From NCBI GenBank assembly GCA_010645155.1, contig CM021315.1, positions 4,791,811 to 4,855,810 on the forward strand: a DNA stretch of 64,000 nt, given 5' to 3'. This DNA is from Tigriopus japonicus (Eukaryota; Arthropoda; Copepoda; Harpacticoida; Harpacticidae). This document shows, piece by piece, positions 36,183 through 46,845 of the stretch (positions are counted from its first letter, which is position 1; the number at the start of each line of letters is the position of its first letter). The position numbers and the translations under genes are program-made. The notes below the pieces were generated by a model, which made no database searches, was not told where the DNA came from, and saw only the letters and a program-made list of their open reading frames with translations.

Positions 36183-38621
36183 ATGGATCCGGATTCGATC
36201 TTTTACGGCGTGTTGGCCTTTGCCTGGCTGGAATTTCTGTGGGAGGCCTATCTGAGTCACCGTCAACGCCGTGTCTACGCCACCCACACCCACCTGCCCG
36301 CCCAACTGGAGTCCATCATGAGCGCCGAGACCTTTGAGAAAGCCCGCTCTTATGCCTTGGACAAGTCCCGATTCGGGGCCGTTGAGGGCATCTTCAGCCA
36401 AGTGTTGTCCACCATCCTCATGTGGTTCTTGGCCTTTAAACACGTTTGGAACTTTGCCGGTTAGTATTATTGGATGTATATTCTTCTTTGTTTTTGAAGC
36501 AAAAAAAATCAATCCGGGTTTGATGGACTAAAAACCCACGATAAGCGAAAGAAAGGAGTCATTAGTACGTATATCTCCTTCTTTTGATTATCGTGGACCG
36601 TCTGGTCATCAAATTCTTGAAATTCAAATGAGAGCAAGAAGATGGGTTGGAATTCTTGGACTCGTCAAATGGACACTTTGCTTCATTGTTTCCAGATTTA
36701 GAAAAACGTAAAAGAACGAAGAGACTAATTTGCTTCACGTTCAAGCAAAAATTTCACTCGATGTCATTATGGTTTTCCAGCTTTTTTTTTCTTTTTGATA
36801 GTGCATCTGGTTATTTAAAAAACATTTTGAGTTTAAAGGGAGTTTTGTTTCGCAACCGACCTATGGTGCGTTTACATATATCCCGATTTGGCCACTCCAA
36901 TCTTGTGCTGAAATCCCCATCGGATTATCTCCCCTTTTAAAGGAATTCTCAAGTCTTTTTTAACAAAATTATAATTGAAATCTGAGCTGTTTTATGCATG
37001 TTGTGGGTAAAGTGACGCAAACCTCTTAAAAGAACACACGCAAGCCAACTTTATTCAATCCACAATCGAAACTTCGTAACTAAACTTCAACAGAAAGGTC
37101 CAGAATCCCATCCTCTCTTTAATGCCGACACTTCCAGACCTCATTATGAACATTCTTTCAATAAATTGACTTCTCTACATCTCTAATAATAAGACAAAAC
37201 AACTCAAGGCTTGTAAAAAAGAACCCGATCATCTTGAATTTTTTGACCTGGAAATAGGAATTTGAATCAAATTTCCCTGAACTATCTTTGAATCCATGAA
37301 AATTCATTACATTGGCAGGTGATTTCTTGGACAAACAGGGCTACCCTGCTGAGGAGCACGAGATCCTTCGCTCGATTGTGCTCACGGTCATCTTCAATGT
37401 CTTCAACACCATCATCGGATTGCCCTTCAGCGTGTATAGCACCTTTGTTTTGGAGGAAAAGCACGGGTTCAATAAGCAAACGGTGGGATTTTTCGTCAAG
37501 GACAAGATCAAGTCTTTCATCCTCTCGCAGGTGAATATGTGATTCATGATTTTTTCTGATGTTTAACCAAAAGCTTAATCATTGGCTATGAGGCCAGAAG
37601 TGGGCATGGTCTTAAAAATCGGAGTGTGAATGGTTTTTTATATGCATAAAACGTTGAAAATTTCGTTTGGAAGGACCATCACTATATATTTTTCAATTGG
37701 ATGATGTCTCTCTTTTAGGCTATTATGATCCCATTGTTGGCTGTGGTAATCAAGATCATCCAAGAAGGTGGTGACTACTTTTTCGTGTATCTTTGGGGAT
37801 TCATCCTGGTTTTTACCATGTTCATGATGGTCATTTACCCCGAATTCATCGCCCCGCTCTTCGATAAGTACACGCCTTTGCCAGAGGGTGATTTGCGCCA
37901 TAAGATCGAGGAATTAGCCGCTTCTATCGAGTTCCCTCTATACAAGTTGTTTGTGGTGGAAGGGTCCAAACGATCCACCCACAGTAACGCCTACTTTTAC
38001 GGGTTCTTCAACTTTAAACGGATCGTTCTCTTTGACACCTTACTTGAAGCTTCAGAACGAGAAAAACTGAAGAGCGACGAAGATAAGGAAAAGGAAAAAG
38101 AAGAGGAAGCCAATCAAACGGAAGAGGAAAGGAAGAAGAAGGAAGAGGAAAAGACTAAAGGCTGCACTACCGATGAGATCCTGGCCGTTTTAGGGCACGA
38201 GCTTGGTCATTGGAAGCTAAATCACGTGTTGAAAAACATTCTGATCTCTCAGGTTCACATCTTCTTGATGTTCGCTCTATTCGGATACTTGTTCAAGTAC
38301 CAACCGTTGTACACGGCCTTCGGATTCCCTCACGAAACGCCCATCTTGATGGGCCTCATGATCATCATGCAGTATATCACCGCACCTTATAACGCCCTTT
38401 TGAACTTCTTCATGACCTGTTTAAGTCGACGATTCGAGTTCCAAGCCGATGAATTCGCACAGGGTTTGGGCAAATCCAAAGACCTCAAGACCGCATTGGT
38501 CAAGCTTCAAAACGACAACTTGTCATTCCCGATCTTTGACAAGCTCTACACCGCTTGGCATCATTCACATCCTCCTCTATTGGAGCGATTAGAGGCCTTG
38601 GAAGATAAAAAGCAGAAATGA
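36183..38621 (+). CDS. ZMPSTE24: ZMPSTE24/STE24, CAAX prenyl protease 1
   Basis: Three exons: 36183-36459, 37319-37530 and 37719-38621, giving 463 residues (human 475). This integral membrane zinc protease of the ER and inner nuclear membrane cleaves prenylated CAAX proteins; in vertebrates it matures prelamin A. Seen: the HRQRRVY motif near the N-terminus, several hydrophobic segments, STHSNAYFYGFFNFKRIVLF, the zinc site HELGH at 323-327, and the distal glutamate E408 in FEFQADEFA. The end WHHSHPPLLERLEALE is typical. A highly charged Lys/Glu loop just before the zinc site occurs at the same place in other animals. Splice sites: GCCG|GTTAGT ... GGCAG|GTGAT, and TCGCAG|GTGAAT ... TTTTAG|GCT. 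The 3' end faces ACP1 only 84 bp away. Confidence 0.96.
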
Positions 38622-38705
38622 ACGTGAAACGAGCACAAATTTCTGTAGTTTGAACAAATTGTTGGTTTCTTTTGTTTTCAATCTTCATCATAAATACATC
38701 CATCC

Positions 38706-39896
38706 TCAGTTTGATTTCGACCCTTGAATCTTGTCCAGAAAATTATTCAAACAGGCATAGCATTCCTCATAGCATTTCTCGAATCCAGCATCACCGGTAT
38801 CGTAATAGGGATCTCTGATCTCAATGGTTTTCCCATCAGGATGATAGGCTCCCAACATTTCGAGAGTGGCGGAACAATCCGGGGGAGCAATCCCATTGAG
38901 GTCCAACATGTTTTGCGAATCCATTCCAAATATGTACTTGAAAGTGCCAAAGTCCTCTGTGCAAATTTGTCGGGCCAACGTTTCCATCTCCAATTGATGA
39001 CGTTCCATCACCTTTCTTGCCCGAGAATCCGGCAATTTTCCCACGTGCCACTCTCCAATGGCAGCCGAATCCACCTAATGGATGTAATTATACGGCATTG
39101 AAACTTTCAAGTATATTTTCATGAATTGATATTGAACTAAGTTTTTTTTCAATGTCTTGTGTCCGCAGTCTTTAGAACGTTTTTGTTTGAAACTGATAAA
39201 TTAATAGCAATTTCAATCGACTGGATGTCAAGGAAAGTGGGCTCGATTCAAGGATCCAGTGATCGACAACAGGTTTAGGGTCAAGCTCTTTCCAAATTTC
39301 TTTGGAGCAATTACAAAGACCTCGAGTACAGTTAATTTGAAGGCCGTAAGTCCCACTATTTTGTCCACAAATTGCTTGTCTCTACGGGCTGCCGATCCTT
39401 GCCTTTGGAATATAGAAATAAGTTTCTAGATTCTAATAAAGGCTTTTTCAATGATATTTTTTTAATATCAACAATGGCAAAAATGTGCTCAAAGCAAAAT
39501 CTTCTTGATTCAGAATAGGTCTGAAAGCTTGAGCTTTTGGCCTACAATTTTCGAACAAATCTGAGAACAATATTCTGTAATAGTGAAGCCGGTTATTTTA
39601 AATCTCGGTGTGGAATGAGAGCCATTCGAACTTTTTCAACTTGTCCACAAACAGTTTTGCTCGGTTTGCCTCATGAGGTCTTGAATCGAGACAGTCTTAT
39701 GTCAGAATCGTTTATCATTAGAACGTAAGCGCAACAATTTGTCATGGTAGGAAATACATAAACGTTGTAAGCCCTTTACCTTCCACGTTCCATGAAGTCC
39801 CCGATCCTTGAGGATCTTGTGGAAGACAGCCTCGGCAATGGGCGATCGACAAATATTACCCAAACACACGAAGAGTACCGATTTATCCGGATCCAT
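38706..39896 (-). CDS. ACP1: Low-molecular-weight protein tyrosine phosphatase (ACP1)
   Basis: Two minus-strand exons, 39896-39780 and 39074-38706, join in phase 0 (TGGAAG|GTAAAG ... ATTAG|GTGGAT) to 161 residues (human 158). It is a cytosolic phosphatase for phosphotyrosine proteins, using a cysteinyl-phosphate intermediate. The P-loop is [10 protein letters not shown], with nucleophile C11 and R17. The general acid loop is DPYYD, with D127. The motif [20 protein letters not shown] follows the family pattern. The start codon lies only 80 nt after the stop of the SMN-like gene on the same strand. In that gap TATCGATT resembles the DRE promoter element TATCGATA, so ACP1 may have its own promoter; co-transcription is the alternative. 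Confidence 0.95.
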
Positions 39897-39976
39897 CTTT
39901 ACCTTGGATGGCCGCGTAGATCTAGATTAATCATAAAACATAAATCGATAACTAACCCAATCACCGTATTGACCCG

Positions 39977-40384
39977 TCACTCTCGCTTTATTCGTTTGCT
40001 CTTCTGAAACCCTGACATGGGCTTTAAATCTTGAAACTGCACTCTAGCCTCTTTTAAATTATCTCGATACCGAACCCTACAAGTCAGTTCCACCGGGTTC
40101 ACTTCCAATACCACGGCCTCATAATCCAATCCATCTTCAGCAAACTTGGCCCAACAGAGGTCATTCGTCGCCCAAGCGCCCAAGTTCAGCCTCAAGTCCG
40201 TTTGAACAGCCGTCGTAAAGGCCTTGATCAACAAATCCTGAGGTTGTCGGTCTTGATCGGACAGGTGGTGAAACTTGGTTGATGATGATCCAGCCGCTGT
40301 CAAAGCATCAGCTAAAGCTTCTTCATCATCGGAGGAGTCACTCCAATGGTCACTTTGGTCGCTATTAGAACTATCGAACGCCAT
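39977..40384 (-). CDS. SMN-like Tudor-domain protein, short form
   Basis: A single exon of 135 codons. The Ser/Asp-rich start (SDQSDHWSDSSDDEEAL) and helix QDLLIKAFTTAV (49-60) resemble the Gemin2-binding helix of SMN. A Tudor domain follows at about 74-121 (CWAKFAEDGLDYEAVVLEV, CRVRYRDNL, FQDLKP). SMN organises Sm-core assembly on snRNAs. Two things differ from typical SMN: the proline-rich part and the C-terminal YG-box for oligomerisation are missing, and two aromatic-cage positions appear replaced (Phe and Asn where SMN has Trp and Tyr). An SMNDC1/SPF30-type protein is the other possibility, but its N-terminus fits less well. No alternative 3' exon with a YG-box was seen in the window. 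The start overlaps the preceding ORF by 14 nt. Confidence 0.75.
   Translation of the reverse strand: MAFDSSNSDQSDHWSDSSDDEEALADALTAAGSSSTKFHHLSDQDRQPQDLLIKAFTTAVQTDLRLNLGAWATNDLCWAKFAEDGLDYEAVVLEVNPVELTCRVRYRDNLKEARVQFQDLKPMSGFQKSKRIKRE
39987..39992 (-). terminator. AATAAA within the last codons of the SMN-like gene
   Basis: AATAAA spans the Arg-Ile-Lys codons, ending nine bases before the TGA triplet. If used as a poly(A) signal, cleavage would fall at or just after the stop codon, giving almost no 3' UTR. Confidence 0.35.
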
Positions 40385-40517
40385 GATAATGCATGGCCTT
40401 CTTGTACCTGAGTTGAACCTTGGATTGGAGGCGTGGCGCCACGTCTAAGCCAAATTGTTGACGAGCTACACTTCGTTTGGGCTCAAGGGCTTCATCACGA
40501 GGCCATTTGGAGGCCAT
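40371..40517 (-). CDS. 48-residue upstream ORF overlapping the SMN-like start
   Basis: ATG at 40517 opens a 48-codon frame beginning MASKWPRDEALEPKRSVARQ and closing with TAG at 40373-40371, which overlaps the SMN-like ATG (40384) in another frame by 14 nt. The start context CAAGATGGCC matches the core of the TISU element (SAASATGGC), which allows initiation on very short leaders. A perfect initiator TCAGTC sits 10 bases upstream, giving a 13-nt leader. The peptide is basic and hydrophilic, without a signal or membrane segment, and I recognise no family. It is either a real small protein in a bicistronic mRNA or a regulatory uORF. Confidence 0.5.
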   Translation of the reverse strand: MASKWPRDEALEPKRSVARQQFGLDVAPRLQSKVQLRYKKAMHYHGVR

Positions 40518-40526
40518 CTTGTGGGA

Positions 40527-40532
40527 GACTGA
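40527..40532 (-). promoter_or_regulatory. Initiator TCAGTC of the uORF/SMN-like transcript
   Basis: On the minus strand CACTCAGTCTCC contains TCAGTC, a full match to the arthropod initiator TCAGTY. With the A at 40530 as +1, the upstream ORF starts 13 nt later. Confidence 0.5.
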
Positions 40533-43252
40533 GTGAGTCTAGTAGACCCATCAGGAGGATATGGGATAGGAGGATTGGGGACAAAATGCTGAGCCAGCAA
40601 ATTCCGTGCTGACAGATCGACGAATTGCCTTTTAAAAGCGTGTTTCAGTCACCTTGAACTTGGGGTGTATGTGGTCCAATCAAGCTCATTATTTCCGATC
40701 TAAGTTCCTCCTTCCTAGCCTTCTTTTCCGCTGTCATTTTCCCGATAATCTTTTGTTCAAAACATGAGGGCAAGTTCTGTATCTGTAGCAAATGAGAAAT
40801 GGCATATCGAAGCTTCTTTTCACATCATTGAAGCCGGCTTAACCGGAATGGTCATTGGGCACTACCATTGATCTCAATCCAAAAAGAAAGTCATTTAGTT
40901 GAATTCATGCTAGAATACTGTTCGTCGACCACTTGTTTGGTTGGATCATGTTTTCATTGGCGTTAGTGTTGTGTTGTTGTCCCTTACCACAATACAGAGA
41001 ATCATTCATGCGCAACCGGCGAAGTAAAAACATAGACAACCTTTCAGCATTATGACTAGGCATAGACCACTGTATTACCTTGCCTGAGATGGTAGCTTCA
41101 AATTTGTCATCTTTGCTCCCATTCAAGGGAATATCTTATATTTTACAGGAGCTGTGGTTTGTGTAACAAGGAGTTTCTACACCAATTTTTAGCTCAATCA
41201 AACAACGGAATCAAAAGTTATACGCCTTTTGAATTCAGGCAAGCAAAGATGGAAAATGAGCTCGTTCTACCTCTTGTTGCAAGATCTTGCAATCTTTTCA
41301 ACCTGACCGACTGAAATTTAAGCCAATAAGAGCAATTTGAAGCATAGGACACAGCGAGCTTTGCTTTTCTTTCCCCCGTATGTACTGCGACTGTTACAAA
41401 TTTTGAAACAATTTTTCTCGTGAACGAAGGAACGTATGACGCTAAAATTCAGCAAACGACATCCTTAAGTGATCGTTTAATCAATCTTATCAAAAGAAAG
41501 TCATTTACTTGAATGGAATTCGATGTATAAGAAATCCACAGCTGAACGCCTGAGGAGAGTCTTCCATGTTTTACAACTTCCTTGGATTGTTGTATTATTT
41601 TGTACATGCATTATTTCAAAAACGAGAGTCCAGGAGTTGTTTTTGAACTTCAACCCAATTTTAAATGCCCCTAACACATAATTAAACAGAAGTACTTTAA
41701 CATTTCTTTTCACTTTATTATTAATTATTCCATTGGACGACCTTATCTACAATATTGTCATTTTAGGTAAATCTTGCAATGTCATTAAACAAATCAAATT
41801 GTGTTTTGATCCTGTAATGAAACAAGATCAATTGAAATTTGTACTTCTAGACAGTCATTTTGAACACCAGCTTGGACAGACCTAGACATCCTAACAAAAA
41901 TCAAATAAAACTTAGTGTAACTGAAATTGGAGAGAAGGGAAAATAGGTTTACATTTTACAATACCCTGCCTGGGGATATGATATTGTCTTTGTTTTGGAA
42001 GCATCACTTGCGACAACGCAAAATTGGCGTTATTTTCGGAACTTTTCAAAAAACCTCATGAAACCTTGAAATGTCGACACTGACACCGAAATCCGAAAAA
42101 GCCGGATGGGGTGGGGTGGGCTTCTCGCCCACCCCTACCTCCACCCTTTTTGAGTCTTTTTAACGTTTTTAGGCTTCTAAAATGACGCCATATGAATGTC
42201 AGCTTTCACATAATAGATGTTAAACCGAAATTTGGTTAGAAATGCTCCAACAGGCTTAAAGTATGCTTGAAGTCAATAATGGAAGCATGCTTGTAGTGTG
42301 CTTCAGTGCAGACAAACCATATGAGCTCTTTCAGCCATTACTTAAAGGTGCCCACAAAGGAACGTTTTCTTGTTAGCTGTTCTTAAGCACATCAAATCCA
42401 GGCACAATATTTTGCCTTGCGCCTATGCGCGCTACAAGGGTGCTCCTAATTTTGACTTCAAGCATAATTTAAACCTGTTGGGGCATTTTTTATCTTAATA
42501 TCTTAAACTTTATTTAAATATCTACTAAATATATGCTAACATTTATTCAGGGTCATGTCAGATGGCAAACTGGTTCACAGCAAACAAAAGGAGGAAAGTG
42601 GAAAGCCTTTTTCTTTGCTTGTCCTGAGCATTTTTGTCATTAAATCCTGTTTAATATAAAAAAACTTGATTCTTACTTTTGTTCTCATCCAGAGGACATT
42701 TTTCTTCTTCACTTGAAAAAGAGCGTCCATCGCCTTTGGTTATCTGTTATGCCAAAATTACACCTACTGATGGTGTCTAATCATATGGAAGTACCTATAG
42801 AAAATTTGCAAATACTAAGTGCGAGAATATATTGGATGGGGTTGGAAAAATCCCCCCCAAAAATCTAATTTTTATGTTTATCTTAGTATGTCAATGTCAA
42901 TGACTTTCTGAAACCTTGTAAAGGTCCCCTAAAATTCCTCCTCTGTATGTTTTGGGTGTGTACGTGGGGAAAGGAAACCCCATGATGTGAGGGAATTGCG
43001 TAGAACCGAGGTACAATTTTGGAATTATTTCATTTTGAGTACAAACTTTTTTGATTAAAACCTAAAAGATAAAGAAGTTATCCAGAATTTCCCTGTTCTT
43101 GTAAGAGTGAAACCGAATTAAAGCCAGGCATCAACCACATGCTGTTCTAAGAGATTCCAAATTTGATATAAACGGGCAAATGACCACTAGAAAAGTCCCC
43201 ATTACAATTCCTCTATCCTTGGAAAAAAGTGATGTTGACACAATCCCTTCTA
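40533..43252. other. Intergenic; one dispersed repeat, no gene
   Basis: No supported gene. It contains repeat copy B (41387-41590) and a 9-bp perfect hairpin GGGGTGGGC-TTCTC-GCCCACCCC at 42113-42135. AT-rich minus-strand frames at 40905-41126 and 41501-41713 lack motifs, and the second overlaps the repeat. Confidence 0.4.
41387..41590. repeat. Dispersed repeat, copy B
   Basis: Second copy of the repeat at 5995-6208, same orientation, with substitutions and small indels. Weaker similarity continues to the left (GACCGACTGAAATTT at 41306 against GATCGACTGAAATTT near 5626), where copy A is split by the fold-back MITE. Confidence 0.8.
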
Positions 43253-44630
43253 CAGTATGTAACAAAAGTCTTTTCGTACGTGGTTAATTTCAATAATTTG
43301 AAATAACTTTAAAACGACTAAATGATTGATGATGAGGTTTGGTGAGTTTGCTGTTGAAAGCTCTCTGCACCTTTGACAAATGCTGCCTGTTCTGCCTGGC
43401 AATGCTGCCAAAGTCAAATAGGGGAAATTTCACTTCGGTCGTTCAATTTTGAAAGTGAAAAAAGTGATGTCTCCAAAACGCCCAAAACATGTTTTGGAGC
43501 TTCGTGCGCGGGCAATGGGCATGCTGGAGGCCGGTATCACCCAAAAATGTGTTGCAGACACTATCCATGTCACGTTAAGAACTGTGCAAAACTGGTGGAA
43601 GCGCCGCCGGAGTGGTGAGAGCCTTGAAGATCGGCCGCGGTCTGGACGTCCAAAAACTTTATCAAGAGTTGCGCGAATTGTTATCGCGAAATCGACAACA
43701 AAACGTCATCAAAGCACGAGAAAATTGGCGAAAAGATTGACTTCTCATGGATATTCAACATCGCACATGACTGTGTACCGTTATCTAGTCAATGATCTTA
43801 ATCTCAAGTTGTATCGGAGGCCAAGAAAGCCCAAACTTGCACCCCATCATCTTCGTCATCGCCTCAAGTTCTGAAGAGAGCACCAAAAGTGGACGGAAGA
43901 CAACTGGGCCCATGTCTGCATCTCTGACGAGGCCCCCTTTTACCTCATGGAGCCGCCAAATCCTCAAACGGATCGAGTTTGGGCGCCTAATGATGGAGAT
44001 GTTGAACCCGTGGAAACCATCAAATCGCCGCCACATCTTATGGTATGGGGAATGATGAGCGCCCAAGGACTCTCCGAGCTGCATATTGTTCCCGCCAAAA
44101 CCAAAATTAACTCCGCCTATTACATCAAAAATATCCTGAATGGTCCTTGTTTCCGTGCATTTAGCAGGACGAGTGAGAGCGGTGGCATTTTGGAAAGCAA
44201 ACTGTGTCCGAGGATGTCAGAGGCTATTTTTCAACAAGATGGGGCGCCCATTCATACCGCCAAAGTGACGCAAGAATGGTGCCAAAAAAATCTTCCCAAC
44301 TTCTGGAGAAAGGACGTGTGGCCGGGCAACTCTCCTGATTTGTCTTCGATTGAAAATCTCTGGGCGTTCATGAAAAACGAGGTATCAAAGATGCCCATTG
44401 CTACAAATTTGAACGTCTTGGAGAAACAACAAAAAAAAAGTCTGGTCAGACATTAGTCCAAATTAGTTAAAGAATTTAATGGCGTCCATGCCTTATCGTA
44501 TTAAAAAATGTATCCAAGCCAAAGGTGGACGCTTTGGCAATTAAGTTAGAAATTCAAATTTATATGTGTTACCATTGTTAAATTTTTACAGAATAAAATT
44601 CCAGTACGAAAAGAGTTTTGTTACATACTG
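43253..44630 (+). mobile_element. Complete Tc1/mariner-superfamily transposon, DD37E type
   Basis: A 1378-bp element between TA duplications (43251-43252 and 44631-44632). The terminal inverted repeats begin CAGTATGTAACAAAAGTCTT on the left and CAGTATGTAACAAAACTCTT (reverse complement) on the right, and extend to TTTTCGTAC. The interior encodes one transposase with 37 residues between the second and third catalytic residues, which places it in the DD37E group (ITmD37E/TRT type). It differs from the DD34E element at the start of the window. Confidence 0.9.
43467..44544 (+). pseudogene. DD37E transposase, inactivated
   Basis: ATG 43467 starts MSPKRPKHVLELRARAMG. Two helix-turn-helix parts follow (TQKCVADTIHVTLRTVQNWW and RQ/KLAKRLTSHGYSTSHMTVYR). 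The catalytic residues are D in CISDEAPFYL, D in FQQDGAPIHTA and E in DLSSIENLWAF, so the DDE core is intact. Three lesions are seen: an in-frame TGA at 43872-43874 between KF and REHQKWTEDNW, a frameshift at the nine-A run 44431-44439, and, in the shifted frame, a TAG before LKNLMASMPYRIKKCIQAKG. The natural end is GGRFGN followed by TAA at 44542-44544. The few lesions and well-matched ends suggest a fairly recent insertion. Confidence 0.88.
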
Positions 44631-44632
44631 TA

Positions 44633-46671
44633 GATCTTCATTTTTCCTCATTGTGTACTCACGCTTCTTAAAAAGGCGATCGGTCATACAGCAACATGAA
44701 TTGAGGTTAGTCGGCATAATTCGTTCTTGAACTTGGATCCACTGAACCTGCTCTATCTACTAATATGGGCGAATTGTTCCTTTAATGTGGTTCCGGCTTG
44801 AAATTGAGATCGACAGGCGAGTTTCTTATCTAGGGCCCAGGGATACGTTATCCAGTTCTAAAGATGAGGAAGTACCACATTTAGGCCTACTTGGACTTGA
44901 GGTTATGAGGCGATAATGTGTGGATGGAGGGCTTGTTGGTGAATGGTGAATTAGTGAATCGGATCGAGGCATCGAAGATTTGCTCAACGATTTTTCACGG
45001 AATGTCATCATGAGGAAGCGCTGATGAGTGTGTCTTGCAGCTTCATTTGAAACAATTCTCGATTCCTCATTTGCTCGAATGCAACGGAAATAATCAAAAC
45101 CGTTTCATTAGGCCTGCTAAACGACGCTCAAGACACTTGATAGATCATATTCACGGAGGCAACATCGGCACGGAGGCAACATCGGCCCAAATGATCTGGA
45201 TCAGTTGATTACATCTTATGCTGGTCTTGATAATGGGCCTATTGAAATATACACCGATGAACACTGGACGGAATTGGATGAGTAGCTACTTTGGGCAAGT
45301 GTCCGTTTTATTGAGTATCATTTAAATGTAAATAGGAAATGTTTGCAATAGTGAGGCTGCGAAGAGTTCAAAATATTCAAATGAAATATTCGTCATCATG
45401 CAGCTTCCTCAAATTTTCGGATGAATTGAAATTTCAAATTCAAAAATTTCAAATTAAAATTGAAACCAAAACCGTTGTTGCGAAGTTTGCATGTTGGTTT
45501 CAATCGTGATTTTACTTTTGCACATCTAAAAACCAAACATGATTTTGAAACACATAAAGACAAAAATCTCTAAATTCATTTGTTTTTTTTTTGTCGAAAG
45601 AAAGGCATTGCAAATCTAAAATTGTGATTTTAAGTTCATTTGAGATTCAATAAAGTCCTTAAAGCATCATGAAAAAAAATGGAGATATTTTGGGATCCAC
45701 TGATTACAGGTCAACGTTAATTTAAAAGACAGGAAATTACGGATCCAAGTCACAGAAGTTGGCTCCCAGCATGTGCTGTAATTGCACATTAGTTGATAAT
45801 TTGAAGTCTTTTTCCTGGTGTTTTTTGTTCAATTTCATATTTTCAGACAACTGACTTTTTGGCGCATGCATCTCGTTTGTTGAACTGTCAAGATTGGTTG
45901 CTCTCCATTGTTCTTAACTAATCAACGATATCATGTTATCCTGTGAAAGATACCAGGACCGTATTGTTCAATCGCCTCTCAAGACATGATCGACCCACCT
46001 ACACGTCCAATTGTTAGTGCAACTAACTACATGCAGTATTGCAACCTAATTTGGGCAACTTATTCGAGATCCTCTTTAATTAAAACTGATCCCGTAGGCC
46101 TGGCATTTGCACATTATAGCCGGGTTAGGCAGGCTTCCTGTCAGATTTAGACAATAATAATCAACATGCCACCAAATGACAGGGCCTATCCTGATATTCC
46201 TGCCTGAAAAGGGATATTGCTTTAACTTCAGTCCAGAATTCGAAAAATATAGCAAAAGAGCTTGTTTGAAACTAAGGCGGGAAACCTTTTGAGTGTTTAA
46301 ATTAAAAGCGCTTTTTGACGACATGGCATCAATGCAATAGACAAGTTCAAAGAAAATTTGTATTTTCACGACCTACATGATATGCACACACCAAAACGCA
46401 TCTTTTCTGGGTACCCTCTCTTGTTCTCAAAATGAAAAACTGGCAGCGTTTCGGCCAAACCTTTGGCCTTAATTTATGGTCACTCAACATGACTCCGTCC
46501 AAGAGATAGTTCTTTCCAGAAAAAGCTTCAAATTGCCAACACAATCTTAAGTCTCATTGTTTTTTTGCATGTTGCACCTGCGTTAGTGGATGACTGAAAT
46601 ACTGAATTAATTGTTGGAATTCGTTGCCCAAGGAAAAAAAGTCTACTTTTTTTTTTGGCGGGGGGGGGGGG
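44633..46671. other. Intergenic, nothing assignable
   Basis: No gene. A perfect 17-bp tandem duplication (CACGGAGGCAACATCGG at 45152-45168 and 45169-45185) is the only local structure noted. At the right end, runs of T and G (46639-46672) adjoin the SINE. Confidence 0.4.
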
Positions 46672-46845
46672 GATGTTGCGGATTTTCTACTACCGCTACA
46701 AGGAATGCGATTCCCTGTAATCAAGGATTTCTCCCGACAGCTTCAATCCGATCCCCAACAGGATTCGAACCTACGCCGTCTGGGGAAGCACTTACACCCG
46801 GCTCTTATAAGAACACATTAGTACGCGCGGCCACTCTGGCTTCCT
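46672..46845 (-). mobile_element. tRNA-derived SINE
   Basis: On the minus strand the head reads GGAAGCCAGAGTGGCCGCGC, like the start of a class II (Leu/Ser) tRNA with an A-box, and a perfect B-box GGTTCGAATCC lies at 46771-46761. The spacing between boxes is that of a long-arm tRNA. No acceptor stem pairs with the head, and a tRNA-unrelated body follows, ending in a C-run and an A-rich tail just left of 46672. This is therefore a SINE and not a tRNA gene. Confidence 0.65.

Noticed and set aside
45152..45185. CRISPR-like or satellite array
   Set aside because: Only two adjacent 17-bp copies without spacers; a simple tandem duplication.
46738..46845. A functional tRNA gene on the minus strand
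   Set aside because: A- and B-boxes are present but no acceptor stem can be paired, and a non-tRNA body and tail follow, so it is a SINE.
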